Shown here piece after piece: positions 52,164-63,859 of a stretch of DNA of 64,000 nucleotides (within the stretch, counting starts at the first letter, position 1; every line of letters starts with the position of its first letter). Under the pieces are notes generated by a model, which saw only the letters and a list, made by a program, of their open reading frames with translations, searched no databases and had not been told where the DNA came from. This DNA is from Hemibagrus wyckioides (taxonomy: Eukaryota > Chordata > Actinopteri > Siluriformes > Bagridae). The DNA lies in contig NC_080717.1 of NCBI RefSeq assembly GCF_019097595.1, positions 20,613,836 through 20,677,835 of the forward strand, given 5' to 3'. The position numbers and the translations under genes are program-made.

Positions 52164-53513
52164 TAGTTTGATCGTTTGCTTTTATCCAAAGTGAGCTAAG
52201 CAACTGGAGTATCATAAAGGACACGGTACTCTGGTAGGCTTGGATTGGTTTTATTGCTCTAACAAATCCAGTAATGTAGGAGCCAAGGTTGGCCCATTTA
52301 TGACTAAGTATGGCATTATGCAGGCAAACCAGCTGGTGCTAGCCAATGAGCTGAATGGTAGAAATGTGATAATATTCATAGCTACAGTAAGACGTGAGCC
52401 TACATGAGTATTTCTATATGCAAACTGTAAGCACAACAACTGCTTGGTGAAATCCTGCCTCTTGAGTCACATTTACTTCAGTTCAGTGTATGATGTACAT
52501 CAACTACGTCTGTTTCGTCCACATATAGCTGCTCTGGTTTTATCCTATTTCACAATGTTTTGTTTTTTATTTTTTTTTATTTTAGAGATGAGTCTGGCAC
52601 AGGGAGCAAGTAGTTTCCAGCTCTACTACCCACTCTAGGGCACTAGGTAGGGCTCTGAGTTCCATTATGTTATATTCTGCATGTACCTTTAGGGCACTTG
52701 TAGGGTGCATCCAAGTTGAATAAGGAAGCCATCTGGAATTATGCTGTAACTAGAAGATGGTGGAGGAAAAGTAAGATAAAGCTAATTAGTGATAAGAAAA
52801 CTTTACTGCAGGTGCATAAATAAAATGGTTTTAAGCAGCTGAAATTATTTCAGATGTTGGCCAGGAAAAAAAAAAGTGAAAAACCTGAGTGAAAACCTTT
52901 GTCAAATGTTACATTTGCCTTTTACCGGAGAATCTATTTATTTCTTTGCTGAGATGTAATTCAATGGCACACTGTCGATTATGCAGGTGCAGCGGTGGCA
53001 GAAGACAAATTGAGATGCCAGCAACTTGCCCTTATCTCCACAGCCTGCTTCTGCAGCACAACCTCCAAAACAAAGCTAAAGCACGGCACTAAACATGCAA
53101 CCACCTGACCTGAATGCAAAGCAAAGCCAATGTTCACGGAACAGCAAGACAACATATTATTTTCAGGCCAGACGCACACTGTGCCTTAGAGCCACTCAGA
53201 AAATGGACGGGATCTTGTCTCCTCTGCTTTTCGGAACATTGATTGGAAGCAATGAGAAGTTTATATAAGAATGAATTGTGCTACAGAAGAGAATAGACTC
53301 ATGAGTGCTCTCACTCACAAAAGGAGAGTGGGTTTTTATGGATGCTAACTGATGACCGGCCATTAGCTATGCCATTATATAGTTAATTATAAAATTATAC
53401 AATTACAATTAAAAAGCTACAGTCAACAAGGGGGGTTGATGAGGACTCTGGCAAATTGCCTTTTTCTGACTCTGCAGTCAGGCTGTGTTCATGTTTATTG
53501 TGTTTAATATGGG
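52164..53513. other. non-coding; short retroposon scrap
   Basis: TTTTATCCAAAGTGAGCTAA at about 52179-52198 resembles a common fish retroposon tail word. No gene is seen. Confidence 0.45.
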
Positions 53514-53537
53514 GGACAGACAGACAGACAGATAGAC

Positions 53538-53609
<72 letters not shown>
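53514..53609. repeat. (GACA)n(GATA)n microsatellite
   Basis: Four to five GACA-type units give way to about 19 GATA units. Confidence 0.97.
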
Positions 53610-53613
<4 letters not shown>

Positions 53614-55159
53614 ATAATAAGCATGTTTCAATAAAATGCTAAGATGTTACTATGCACATTTTAATAATATTAATAAATTAAAATAGTTATATTATGTGTT
53701 ACTGTAAAATAAATCTGTAGTGAAGTAAATAGGTTATTTTGGAGCTAAAGGGGTCCTTGAGTGCAAAAAAAAGAGTTTAAGAACCCCTGATTTAGGTACA
53801 CTAAAAATCTGAAATTATCTAGGAGTAACACACATGTAACATGAAAGTATCTGTCAATCACTGCAAGTGTTTTCAAGTGCTTTCAGCTTTGACTGGTAGG
53901 AAGCTTGGTCACAAAGTTACAAAAGAAGAAGTGCTAACGCATTCAGTACTTTAATCCCTGACTGGCTATAGACCGAGTTATACAGGTTAAACCGGGAGCG
54001 TTCTTCTGCACGACCCTGATACCCTGAAAGAAAAACTGAATGCCTTATTTGCATACCCAATTCAAGGTCTGAAAGAATGCTTACATCAGCAAACTCCTGC
54101 TAATGTCATCGAGACAGTGAACTCTTTGGACACATCCAGTGTCTCAGCCTTGCAAATGAGGCAGAATACATTTGTCTGTTCCTTGACAGGAGACAATCTG
54201 GTCTGACAATTTAATGGCATTATGAAGCCCAGCAAATGTGGCAGCTCAACTTCAGCCAAACGTCAAGATGACAGACACTTTTTCCGTCAGGGTTTCTAAA
54301 CGGAATTACCTGTCAACAAGATCATAAAACAGCTGGATGTTTTGACAATTCTCATACAAAAAAATTACCACAAGTATCATTAGTTCAGTTAGTGAGAAAA
54401 CATGTGGTTGCAATGCGAGAAACGTTTTTCTAATTGTACAATGCTGCCGTCTGGTGGTCGGATTAGGGTGATGCACATTAAGGCACTGAGCTTTAGAAAT
54501 AGAAATAGAAATAGAAAGCCTTTATTATCATTGTCTGTAAACTGTCTGGAGTACAATTTACAGTTTAATAACTATTCAATCTCTCTCTCTCTCTCAATAA
54601 TTGGATTGGAAAGATTTCAGCATATTTACACAACTTGAATATTATTTGGACGTCAGGAAAATGTTTCAATACACTGTAGTAAGCATAAGACTTCATTAAA
54701 AAGTATGAACTACATTTAGTATGCTGAGGTAATGTTGTGGAAAGTTTGCTAACATTAAATAGCTATATTTACTGATTTTCTTTGCCAGCCGCAGGATACA
54801 AAAACTTCAAATCCAGTACACAATGCAATTGTTTAGACAAATTCTAGCTAATGCTAAATATACATCATTAACATGACATTTTACTTGATTCATTTGTAGC
54901 GTTAGTCATAGACATGACCAGCAAACTTGCAGAGAGGAAATTAAAGTCATGTCATGTTTTTATGAGACAAATATAATAGCACTTTCTTTTACTTAAGTAA
55001 ATATTTTAGCTGGATACGTCCACTAGTAACCGTATAATTTTGAAATATTATCTAAACTTTAAAACTTTAAAGCTAATTGCTAAGTATTTTGTTTATCCCA
55101 CATGAAGACATACACTATATTGCCAAATGTAGTATGTAGTATGTACAAATGGATCACAA
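53610..55159. other. non-coding; minor repeat scraps
   Basis: GAAATA units followed by GCCTTTATTATCATTGTCTG (54497-54538) look like a retroposon tail scrap. TACACTATATTGCCAAATG at 55111-55129 is a lone terminus of the Tc1-like family found complete at 55372. No gene is seen. Confidence 0.5.
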
Positions 55160-55370
55160 CAGGTCATTATTAAGTTTCTTTTATTGTATTCTAATAATGT
55201 TGAATGTTTTAATTAATAGAATTTAGCCAAACTAAGGCACATATTCAGGCAATGTTTATTTTTGCTTTATCAAAATAGAGTCAGTGGATCATTTTGAGTT
55301 GGAATTTTGTGTATTCATACTCACAGAAATTTCCGTGGATTGTTCTGTTGGATTCGTGTTTTATATTTAT
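55160..55370. repeat. dispersed repeat, copy A
   Basis: About 210 bp closely matching 58676-58905, with blocks GGTCATTATTAAGTT, CAAACTAAGGCACATATTC and TTTTGCTTTATCAAAATAGA shared with few changes. It lacks about 16 bp that copy B has after GGATCATTTTG. The Tc1-like element at 55372 starts right after it. Confidence 0.85.
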
Positions 55371-55371
55371 A

Positions 55372-55920
55372 CAATATATTGCCAAAAGTTTTGGGACACC
55401 CCTCCAAATTATTGAATTCAGGTGTTGTTTTTCAGGGGTTGGGCTCGGCCCCTTAGTTTCAGTTAAAGGAACTCTTAATGCTTCAGCTTCATACCAAGGC
55501 ATTTTGGACAATTTTCATGCTCCCAACTTTGTGGGAACAGTTTGGGGATGACCCCTTCCTGTTCCAACATGACTGACCACCAGTGCACAAAGCAAGGTCC
55601 ATAAAGACATGGATGAGTGAGTTTGGTGTGAAGGAACTTGACTGGCCTGCACAGAGTCCTGACCTCAACCTGATAGAACACCTTTGGGATGAATTAGAGC
55701 AGACACTGAGAGCCAGGCCTTCTCGTCCAACATCAGTGCCTGACCTCACAAATGCGCGTCTAGAGGAATGGTCAAAAATTCCCATAAACACACTCCTAAA
55801 CCTTGTGGAAAACCTTCCCAGAAGAGTTGAAGCTGTTATAGCTGCAAAGGGTGGGCCAACTCCATATTACATTCATGTGCATGTAAAGGCAGATGTCCCA
55901 AAACTTTTGCCAATATAGTG
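55372..55920 (+). mobile_element. internally deleted Tc1-like transposon (CACTATATTGCC family), with TA target sites
   Basis: Ends ATATTGCCAAAAGTTTTGGG and CCCAAAACTTTTGCCAATAT are inverted, with TA at 55370-55371 and 55921-55922. The 549-bp copy still has an open 111-codon frame (55583-55918) that is the transposase C-terminus: KTWMSEFGVKELDWPAQSPD, then LIEHLWDELEQ with the last catalytic E, then KIPINTLLNLVENLPRRVEA. The DNA-binding domain and the first aspartate region are deleted. Relatives are at 5596-6112. Confidence 0.92.
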
Positions 55921-56057
55921 TATTTCATGAAGTTAGGGTAAGAGGTGGTCTCTGTAATATTTGCTTGTGGGTCTTATTTTGTTTACTGTTTTGTGTATTG
56001 AAACAAACAAAAAAAAAAAAAACAACTCAGTTTTTTAGGTCTAAGTCTATGACCTAC

Positions 56058-56122
56058 TGAACCAGTGTTTTTGTACATCGCTCTGGATAAGAGCATCTGC
56101 CAAATGCCAGAAATGTAAATGT
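56058..56122 (+). repeat. retroposon 3' tail fragment
   Basis: TACATCGCTCTGGATAAGAG then CATCTGCCAAATGCCAGAAA and TGTAAATG, a tail word found at the 3' end of many fish SINE/LINE copies. Nothing of the body remains. Confidence 0.75.
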
Positions 56123-56348
56123 TTTGGCACAAGCTTCCTGCTCATACAGAAAATCCAGGTTTTCTGCACTGAGGGGGAGACACGGGGATATAGAATAGGC
56201 ACAGGAGGCAAATCTCACTTGATCCACGTAAATATTCCATGACAGCTATTTCAGCGACATCCAGTACTGCGTAGAGAAAGTTATCCTTTGCTAACATAGA
56301 ACAATTAAAAAAAAAAAAAATCAGGGGACAAGTATCCTGAAAACAGAG

Positions 56349-57372
56349 TTTATTTTGTGTAAAATAAAGATTGTAACAATTAACAGAAAACATTTTATGT
56401 CGTGAACACTTGTGTTGGCCACAAACATTAAACAATACTTTATATAGTGTTAAACATGAGAATTAAACAAAGAATTAATGAACAGAAGATCCCTCTATAA
56501 ATCTAAAGTAATGGATAAATAATATAGTGTATATATATAGTATAAATATACAGAATACATAAAGCTACAACTACTGACTTCATCCTGATTGTAGATTGCA
56601 GCTACGTAGTACTTACCCTGAATGTAACATAATCAGATTAATAAGGATTGATCTTCTGCTGAAGGAGAGGCTCAGTACACATTTTTTGGTTTTGGCATAT
56701 GGGAAAAAAAGAGCTAATTATACTAAACTACAGCCTGTTTGTGTTGCTAACTCATTACTGTGTGCTCAAGGCACACAACCTGCTTAAGTCTTACACACAA
56801 TAGACTGGTACTTGGTCGCTGTCAGACATACTCAAACAAAAGAAATAGTAGAGATATAAAGAACATCTTTTTTAAAAAAAAAAAAAAAAAGATCAAGTTC
56901 AAGTCATTAAAAATTGCTAAATACAATGAATCAGCTTGGTTTGGTTATACAATCTGATAAGACTAATATGAAGAAAATGTAATCAATAGCTTTGCGTACA
57001 TATATAGATAAAAATCTTCTTTTTGAGACCTGCAACATCTTCTCTTCATTTTTGTCCAGCAAAATGGAAGGCTAAACCTCTGTAGACACATTGTTTTGTA
57101 CAAGGTTGAACTCTCTGATTGTCTTAAACCCAGACAATACAAAACAAATCAGTAACAGTAACAGCGCCAACACATCATTGTAATGCCAATAACTCTTCGG
57201 TAAACATTCAGAATTCTTTAAATATAACAAACAAGCACTGAATACGAATCCAGCTAAATACCTTCTATCATTTAACGTCGTGGATTCGAGAGACGATATA
57301 AAAATAATCTGTTTTAAATATTCCAGTAAAGGCACATAAGGTTAGACAGTGTAGTAAACGTGTAGGATTTCA
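56349..57372 (-). other. slc26a1: probable slc26a1 3' UTR with candidate polyadenylation signal
   Basis: After the stop at 57373 the first AATAAA I find on the minus strand is at 56354-56349, giving a 3' UTR of about 1.0 kb. The interval has no other gene signal; A- and T-runs (56873-56890, 56308-56321) and scattered short AT repeats are the only structure. The polyadenylation site is inferred, and a variant hexamer could be used instead. Confidence 0.35.
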
Positions 57373-58111
57373 TTAGCAACCAGTCTCACATTCACCGTTC
57401 TGTGACTGACTGCTTTGAGCGTAACGGACGGCATCGCTGAGAGTGTGAAAAATGATCGGTGCGCTCTTGAGGTCGTAATAACCACCTCTGCGCAGAGAAT
57501 CGATCACTGACGTGCTGCACTGGGCTAATAACAAGCGCACGGCAAGCTCCTTGTAATCCTTACACACCTCCTTCAGAGCGTTAACTCCTGCTGTATCCAG
57601 AAATAACACGGCGCTGCAGTCTAGGACCAGTGTGTGAAAAGAAGGGAGGAAAACATTGGAAGGCACTTCAGAGTCTTCCTTCCTCTTCACCTGCTTCTCC
57701 AGTTTCTTGCGCCTGGCTTTTTCTTTCTGTGGGTCTAGACCTACGCTGCGATACAGAGACTTCTTAAACAGAGTCCGGTTGGCGTAGTAGATGGGAGCTT
57801 CGTAGCGAAACACAGCTACTCCGGGCTGCTTGTGGAGGTTTTTGTATGATTCCAGATCCTTGAAGAGTTCACGATGTCCTGCCTGGCCCAGCTCGAGCAC
57901 ACTGACACATTGGGTGCGGCCTAGCACACAGAACGCAGACACTAGGACGCCTACCAGCAGGCCCAGTTCAGTGTTAACCAGTGCTGATGTGGCCATGGTG
58001 ACCAACCAAATGGCAGCGTCTATGCGGTTCACACGCCACATTCGTGGAACATCTTGGAATTTCCGCAAGGCGCCACGCAGGTTCACCACAATGATAACGG
58101 CTAACACACAT
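57373..58111 (-). other. slc26a1: slc26a1 last coding exon (end of membrane domain plus STAS domain)
   Basis: The acceptor is TTGTTTCCAG with the exon starting at 58111; the first base completes K441. It codes residues 442-686 and ends with TAA at 57375-57373. It contains the last membrane segments ([19 protein letters not shown]) and the whole STAS domain. The intron before it (59060-58112) is about 0.95 kb and carries a dispersed repeat also present at 55.16 kb. Confidence 0.93.
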
Positions 58112-61100
58112 CTGGAAACAATAAAGGAGATGGACATGATGTGACAATAAAACCATAAGAGCATCCTCTATATCTTGATTCATGGAGAGACTGTGGTTTA
58201 AAACAAAACAAACAAAAAAAAAAAAACATGCTAATAACCATGCAGCTTTTTACACTTTAAACAAGCGGGAGCTAGAGGATTCCAACAAATATTTAAGGTC
58301 TAGTATAAGGCTTTAGCTTCCCAGTAAATGACAACGTTTAACAGCTAGTGTTACAAATATTAATATAATAAAATATACCACGCACATATGTGTTTATCTC
58401 TGAAACCACATGAGAAACACTAACTAATCAACACACACACACACACAAAACTCTGCTTCGTTTAGACCTTTCCTCTTGGATTCAATCTGAAAAGGAAAAA
58501 AACCCCACCATGGCGACTGGAAATTTCATAATAATAAGAATAACGGGAAATGGAGAACATGCCTAGGGCTATAGAGAGCTGAGTGACTGAGAGCACAGAA
58601 GACTAGGAAAAGCCCGTTGAGAGTTACACCAGTGAAAGCTGACCTCAGCATGTTTAACTTTGTTAACACTGACAATGGGTCATTATTAAGTTTTGTTTAT
58701 CGTATTCTAATAACGTTGAATGTTTTAAATAATATAATTTAGTCAAACTAAGGCACATATTCAGGCAATGTTTATTTTTGCTTTATCAAAATAGAGTCAG
58801 CGGATCATTTTGTGTATCGTTCCATCCCTAACACTTACCTGTGCTATTCATACTTAAGGAACTTTCTGTGGACTGTTCTGTTGATTTTGTGTGTTATATT
58901 CATATCTCCTCTGTATGCACATGCAGAATGTGTTTGAGTGGATGGTGTGTGTAGATGAAAGACATCCTGCACTTCACTCCATCTCACTCTGTCACTTTAA
59001 TGCATATACTTTTCTTCTGAAAAGTATTCAGAGATACACTGCAATACAGTATACACTTACTTCTGTAGCGAGTAGAAGAGAGGCGCAATGACAAGCAGCA
59101 CCAGCAGTAGCACCAGAGCAGTGACCAGGCTTGAGAGCTGAGTCTGGCAGCCAGTGGACTCCTTCACCAGAGTCTTGGTCAGGGCGGCACTGGTAGCGAA
59201 GCAGCGAAAGAACGATGGAAAGATATTACAGAATCCGATGGCGTACATCTCCTGATTGGGATCCACCACGTAGCCGTGCTTCTGAGCAAACATTTCGGAC
59301 AGAGACACTGTGATGGCGAAGCCCACAATGGCTATTGAGAAGGCATCGAGTGCTATGTTGGGTATGAGATCCCAGGCTGGGAGCTGTGGAGGCATGAAGC
59401 CTGTGGGAATAGCCCCAGATACCTCAGATCCATACTTCTCCTGGAAATGACCGAAGTGGGAAGCCAGTGTGGCGATGATGACCACAAACAGCTCAAAGGG
59501 AATCGGTGCTTTGAGTTTGGATTTAAAACGGTCGTTCAGCTCTTTGGCAGGGACAAGAACGAGAAGACAGAGGATGCTGGTGATGAGGTCACAAATGTTG
59601 GTTTGGCCCAGGTTCTGAAAGAGCTTGATCCAGGTTTTGATAAGTGAGCCCCAACCTTGAGCACGAGGCAGCTTCAGGCCCAGTAGGTACTTCAGCTGTG
59701 AGGTGAGGATGGTTAGAGAGGCACCAGTGGCAAAACCACTTAGGAGAGAGTCAGAAAGGAAGACAGAGACAAAGCCAACCTGGAGGAGACCCATTAGTAC
59801 CTGAAAGAGAAGGACATGCTCAGCATTAGGATTGTGTGTTGAAATATAGATACAGTTTTGGCTCAATTCTTCTCAATTGTTTTTAACCAAAATGAGAATA
59901 ATAAAAATTTCTTCTGTTAAGCAAATTATATTCAAAATGTGTTCTTTGACTTTAAAGGGTGACACAAAACTAGATTTCGTAATCAGCACACATGGATGAA
60001 TAAATCAAACATGCCAAACATGACGTATCTGGGAGTATATTTACATTTGCCTGGAGGACAAACTTTCAGCAGGCTGCTGATAAAATGGTCACTTTTTGCT
60101 CCTCATCCAACAGTCAGAGAAAGAAAAACTACAAAAAATATTTGACTTGTTTGTTTAAAACCTAACATGCATCATTTGGCTCATATATTTCTCAATGGTG
60201 CAAAGTACCTCATTTCCAAATCCCACGGCCGGCTGAAATAAGCATATGAAGCAAAGACATAGACCGACTGCTGCCTGATTATTTATACAGAGCATTTTAA
60301 TTATCTTGAATGGATTATTGACAAATATTCAATAAACAGGAATATGAACGGATGTGAAAACTGACAAAAATGAGCAAAATATGCCTAATGTTGTATTGGT
60401 CCCCCTTTTTCTGCCAAAACAGCCTTGATCCGTTGAGGCATGGACTCTAGACAGGGACACTAGATCCCTGAAGGTGTGCTATGGTATCTGGCACCAAGAT
60501 GTTAGTACCAGATCCTTTAAGTCCTATAAGTTAGGGTTACAGGATTCTTACAGGATACTTTTGATAGATACTGACCACTGCAGACCGGGAACACCCCACA
60601 AGAGCTGCAGTTTTGGAGATGCTCTGATCCAGTCATCTAGCCATCACAATTTGTCCCTTGTCAAACTCGCTCAAATCCTTACGCTTGTCCATTTTTCCTG
60701 CTTCCAACACATCAACCTTGAGGACCAAATGTTTACTTGCTGCCTAATATATCCCACCCACTAACAGGTGCCATGATGAGGAGATAATCAGTGTTTTTCA
60801 CTTCACCTGTCAGTGGCCATAATGTTACGTCTGATCGGTGTACAGTGCTATAAGCTACTGTATATGACTATAGTCATGCAGTCACCTCATGCCTCAGACT
60901 CAATAATGTCTTTATATGCAGTGATAGAACACTACAGATCATAGAAATATTAGCCAAAGCAAACCCTTTCTGCTATGCATTCAAACAGGATTATGCTTCA
61001 TCACCAGAGGATTTATAAGGAGAGGATAAGACTGTATCTTCATAAAGTCACCTCTCACATGGATTCAAGTAATTGCTTATTTTCCATAGCTTGCCATACA

Positions 61101-63439
61101 TTTGACTTAATTACTGCTTTAAATAACGATCGAGTTAATTGGACTTCTGGGCCATTGAGCTTTCACATGCCTGGTGGTCTAGCTAATGAATGAATGATTT
61201 GTCCACCGCTTTCACAATATTGATTTCATCAACCAGCAATCACTGGTTTCTACATACAGAGACTCTCTCCTCGCCAACAACTCTCTCTCTCTCGCTCTCT
61301 CTCTCTCTTGCTCTCTCGCTCTCCCTCTCTCTCAACACAAATGTTTTAGTGTTTGCTGAACAGACTGTCCACGGTGAAACTCAGTTGTGACTTCTAGCTG
61401 CCTGGCCATGAATTAAACCGTAACACATAAGCCATAAACATAGTTCATAACACATCCTTATGGGATTCCTCTCATCACGGTTTGCCCTGACCGTTCACAC
61501 TCCCCTCATCCGGAATATTCTGGACCATCCAGGTCAAGTCTAGATTCATGAACTAGATTTATTCCATTAACACTGACAAAATTCTGTCTGATGGCCATTC
61601 AACATAATTCCATGTAATTTAACCTTACTCTACCAGCTCTACCCACTCACTCATTTTAGAGATAAAATTCAGCTATAATTAACAAGTCACTTTGCATACA
61701 CTTTACATAATAATGTGACTCAGGGTGATTCAAACAGCTTATCAAGAATACTTCTCTATACAGTGTTTGATGTGTACAATTTAGTATTTAGTGTTACAAT
61801 AGTCTAGTGTTTACTATACATTATATAGTTTGCTGTCTACTGACTATTACACACTTATCTGTATTTATTTAGTGTTTACTGTAAACTAAACTGTTTGTAG
61901 TTTGCTGTATATTTATAGTTTTGCGTTACTGTATATTGAATATTAACTCCAGCGGCACGTTCTTCCGATGTCTATCCTCTTGGTCCTGGATTGCTGACGA
62001 TTTGACAAGATCATTGAATTTCATGATCATTTTTCTTAAGGTTGAAGTTGTTGAACTAGTTCCAAAGATAACAAGTCAACTCAAACTTGTTCCGGAGCAG
62101 GTTTACTCTGGGTAAACAAATCATCTAGACACGAAATCATAGCCATCATGACGTAGAATGTGGACATGACATATAAAATCATGCTCTTTTGCAATCTATG
62201 CACAGGAATCACTTCCTCATGCTCTTATTGCTATTATATTCTATCACTATTTACTAATTACTATTAACTATAATTCAGTGAGTACAGTTGTGCCTGCCAT
62301 GTGGTTAATTTGTGAGCATTGTTTAAAGGATGAACTTAGTGTTAATGCTTAGAGTCTATTTGTCTCTTTCTATGCATAAAGATTCTTCATTTGGCAAGGG
62401 GAAATCTTACCGAGACATAATGAGATACACTGCATCACATCACAATGGCATTAGAGTGACATTTTATTTAAGCACAATTCTATTAACTAGAGGACTTTCA
62501 GAGAAATAGACAATCGGCTTAATTTATCATCTTGTTGCCGTATTAAACTATAATGGGCACATATATTATTGCATTGTGAGAATGAAATAATGAAAATCTC
62601 TTTTTGCACCATTTTCATTAGTTAACGGTCATCTTCTTGTTTGGGTTCAAGTCTGCCTGATAAATCTGCCCTTTCCGGTCAACATACTGAGCTTAGAAGT
62701 TCTCTCAGACATCTTAATCTGCTTCTACCAATCAAGATAATCTGGTGGAAGAACCTAATTAAATAACAATAGTAAATCTGATATACATCTATCCCCCATC
62801 CGCTCTCCCCAAGCTGGATTATTTTTCAAAGAGAATGAATATAAACAGACCACATACTTGGTACACTCCTGCAGTGAAGGTCACAGTGGCCCCTATAACA
62901 ATGGCGTAGCAGCTCCGGTCACATTGAGGAATCGTGCTGTTCTCCGGAATGGTGAAGTTTCCAGACTGATCGCCGAGATATCCAGCCAAGGCCAGCTCCC
63001 TGTCCACCACCTGGCCCACTAACAAGCACAGCACCCCGAAGATACCCACCGAAATGTGCCTGGATGTGCCAAGCAGAGTGTAGATAATGCTGGAAAAGAA
63101 CGACGTGTAGAGTCCATAAATGGGATCCTGGCCTGCCAGCAGTGAGTAGGCGATGGACTGGGGAACCAGCAGGATGCCTACAATCAGGCCTGACATCAAG
63201 TCACCCAGAATCCAGTCTTTGATCTGATATTTTGGCAGCCATTTTAAGATGGGTATAGAGTCTAGGAGAAGGTTTTTTGCTCGAGCAGGGCTGCAGACAC
63301 ATTGCTTTTTTAGTTTTTTTGTCAGTAGCACCCTCAGAGGCTGGTCGTTTCTCTCACATTCCTCCAAGATGAGTGGAGTCTGAAGTTCATTGTTAGATTC
63401 AGCTTCTGCCGCAACCTGGTCTGCCTCGGCACCCGACAT
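57373..63439 (-). CDS. slc26a1: SLC26 family sulfate/anion exchanger, best match SLC26A1 (Sat-1); three coding exons
   Basis: Joined coding exons 63439-62858, 59800-59061 and 58111-57373 encode 686 residues, close to the roughly 700 of mammalian SLC26A1 and A2. Seen: a cytoplasmic N-terminus (1-75); the SLC26 signature [10 protein letters not shown] at 106-115 running to GTSRH at 124-128; two N-glycosylation sequons, N161 and N167, in an extracellular loop; a multi-pass hydrophobic domain to about 505; and a STAS domain from about 525 to 673 ([14 protein letters not shown] at 604-617) with a lysine/arginine-rich insert at 568-586. K403 falls where prestin has its anion-site arginine (inferred alignment). 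Family knowledge: SLC26A1 exchanges sulfate, oxalate and bicarbonate at the basolateral membrane of kidney and liver cells; SLC26A2 supplies sulfate for proteoglycan sulfation. The central region resembles both, while the C-terminal half ([19 protein letters not shown], and RRGG near the end) favours A1. The start at 63439 has A at -3 and is preferred over an in-frame ATG at 63493, which lies upstream of a likely splice acceptor. No frameshift or stop is seen. Confidence 0.9.
58676..58905. repeat. dispersed repeat, copy B, within slc26a1 intron 2
   Basis: It matches 55160-55370 along its length. It contains TATCGTTCCATCCCTA (58815-58830), which resembles the reversed TAGGGATGGAACGATA end of fish hAT elements, though homology to copy A resumes after it. 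Confidence 0.85.
59061..59800 (-). other. slc26a1: slc26a1 second coding exon
   Basis: Codes residues 195-440 plus two bases of K441. The acceptor is TTCTCTTTCAG just above 59800 and the donor is GTAAGT at 59060-59055. It holds most of the transmembrane domain, including IPTGFMPP at 325-332 and the run [20 protein letters not shown] at about 420-439. The upstream intron (62857-59801) is about 3.06 kb and carries a Tc1-like remnant and a CT repeat. Confidence 0.93.
60382..60840 (-). mobile_element. Tc1-like remnant (CACCGATCAGGC family) in slc26a1 intron 1
   Basis: The plus-strand right end reads GGCCATAATGTTACGTCTGATCGGTG followed by TA, the inverted end of the family at 51616. The opposite terminus is lost; the copy begins ATGCCTAATGTTGTATTGGT. 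The minus strand keeps the transposase start around CACAATTTGTCCC and CCACAAGAGCTGCAGTTTTG (helix-turn-helix region) but no catalytic domain. Its deletion breakpoint differs from that of the 51.6-kb copy. Confidence 0.9.
61281..61334. repeat. (CT)n-rich simple repeat
   Basis: CT runs interrupted by CTCG and TTG, inside slc26a1 intron 1. Confidence 0.9.
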
Positions 63440-63451
63440 CGTGAGCTCTCC
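62858..63451 (-). other. slc26a1: slc26a1 first coding exon, with short 5' UTR
   Basis: Codes residues 1-194 (63439-62858) and ends in phase 0 after ...AGVYQ at donor GTATGT (62857-62852). Human SLC26A2, as I recall it, is split at the matching AGVYQ position. A pyrimidine-rich stretch ending in AAG just upstream of the ATG (AG at 63453-63452) looks like a splice acceptor, which would make the 5' UTR start at 63451 and put a non-coding exon and the promoter outside the window. Confidence 0.85.
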
Positions 63452-63859
63452 CTTAGAGGAAAATACAAAGTTGGGTTTTATTAGTGTGATCACAAAGTGC
63501 TGTGTTAAATATCACAAAGACAAATTAAGTTGCAGTGCATGTCAACCTGTGGGAAATGGGATATGTGATATGGCCTTTTAATATGAAGCAAAGAATTTTA
63601 TCAAGAGCCAGGGTTTCAACAGGGCAGGTTAGGACAGTCAATATTTGCTACATGGCACCAAATTGTCTATCAAGCTTTATCTCAAAAAATGACGTAAAAT
63701 GAATTTGCAAAGCCTGAAACAGCCTTTAAAAACTAGATTTTTGTTTCTGTGACTAACAAATAAAAAGCAACAGTGTACGTGTGAGACCAGTCCTTCAAAA
63801 AATTGCTTACTTGAAAGGCGTTAAGTACAATTACCAACACTCCAACACCAGAGAATAAA

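Noticed and set aside
55583..55918. 111-codon open frame as a host gene
   Set aside because: It is the C-terminus of a Tc1-like transposase between recognisable terminal repeats.
57830..58144. Plus-strand open frame opposite slc26a1
   Set aside because: It is a shadow of the conserved minus-strand coding exon and crosses the exon/intron boundary.
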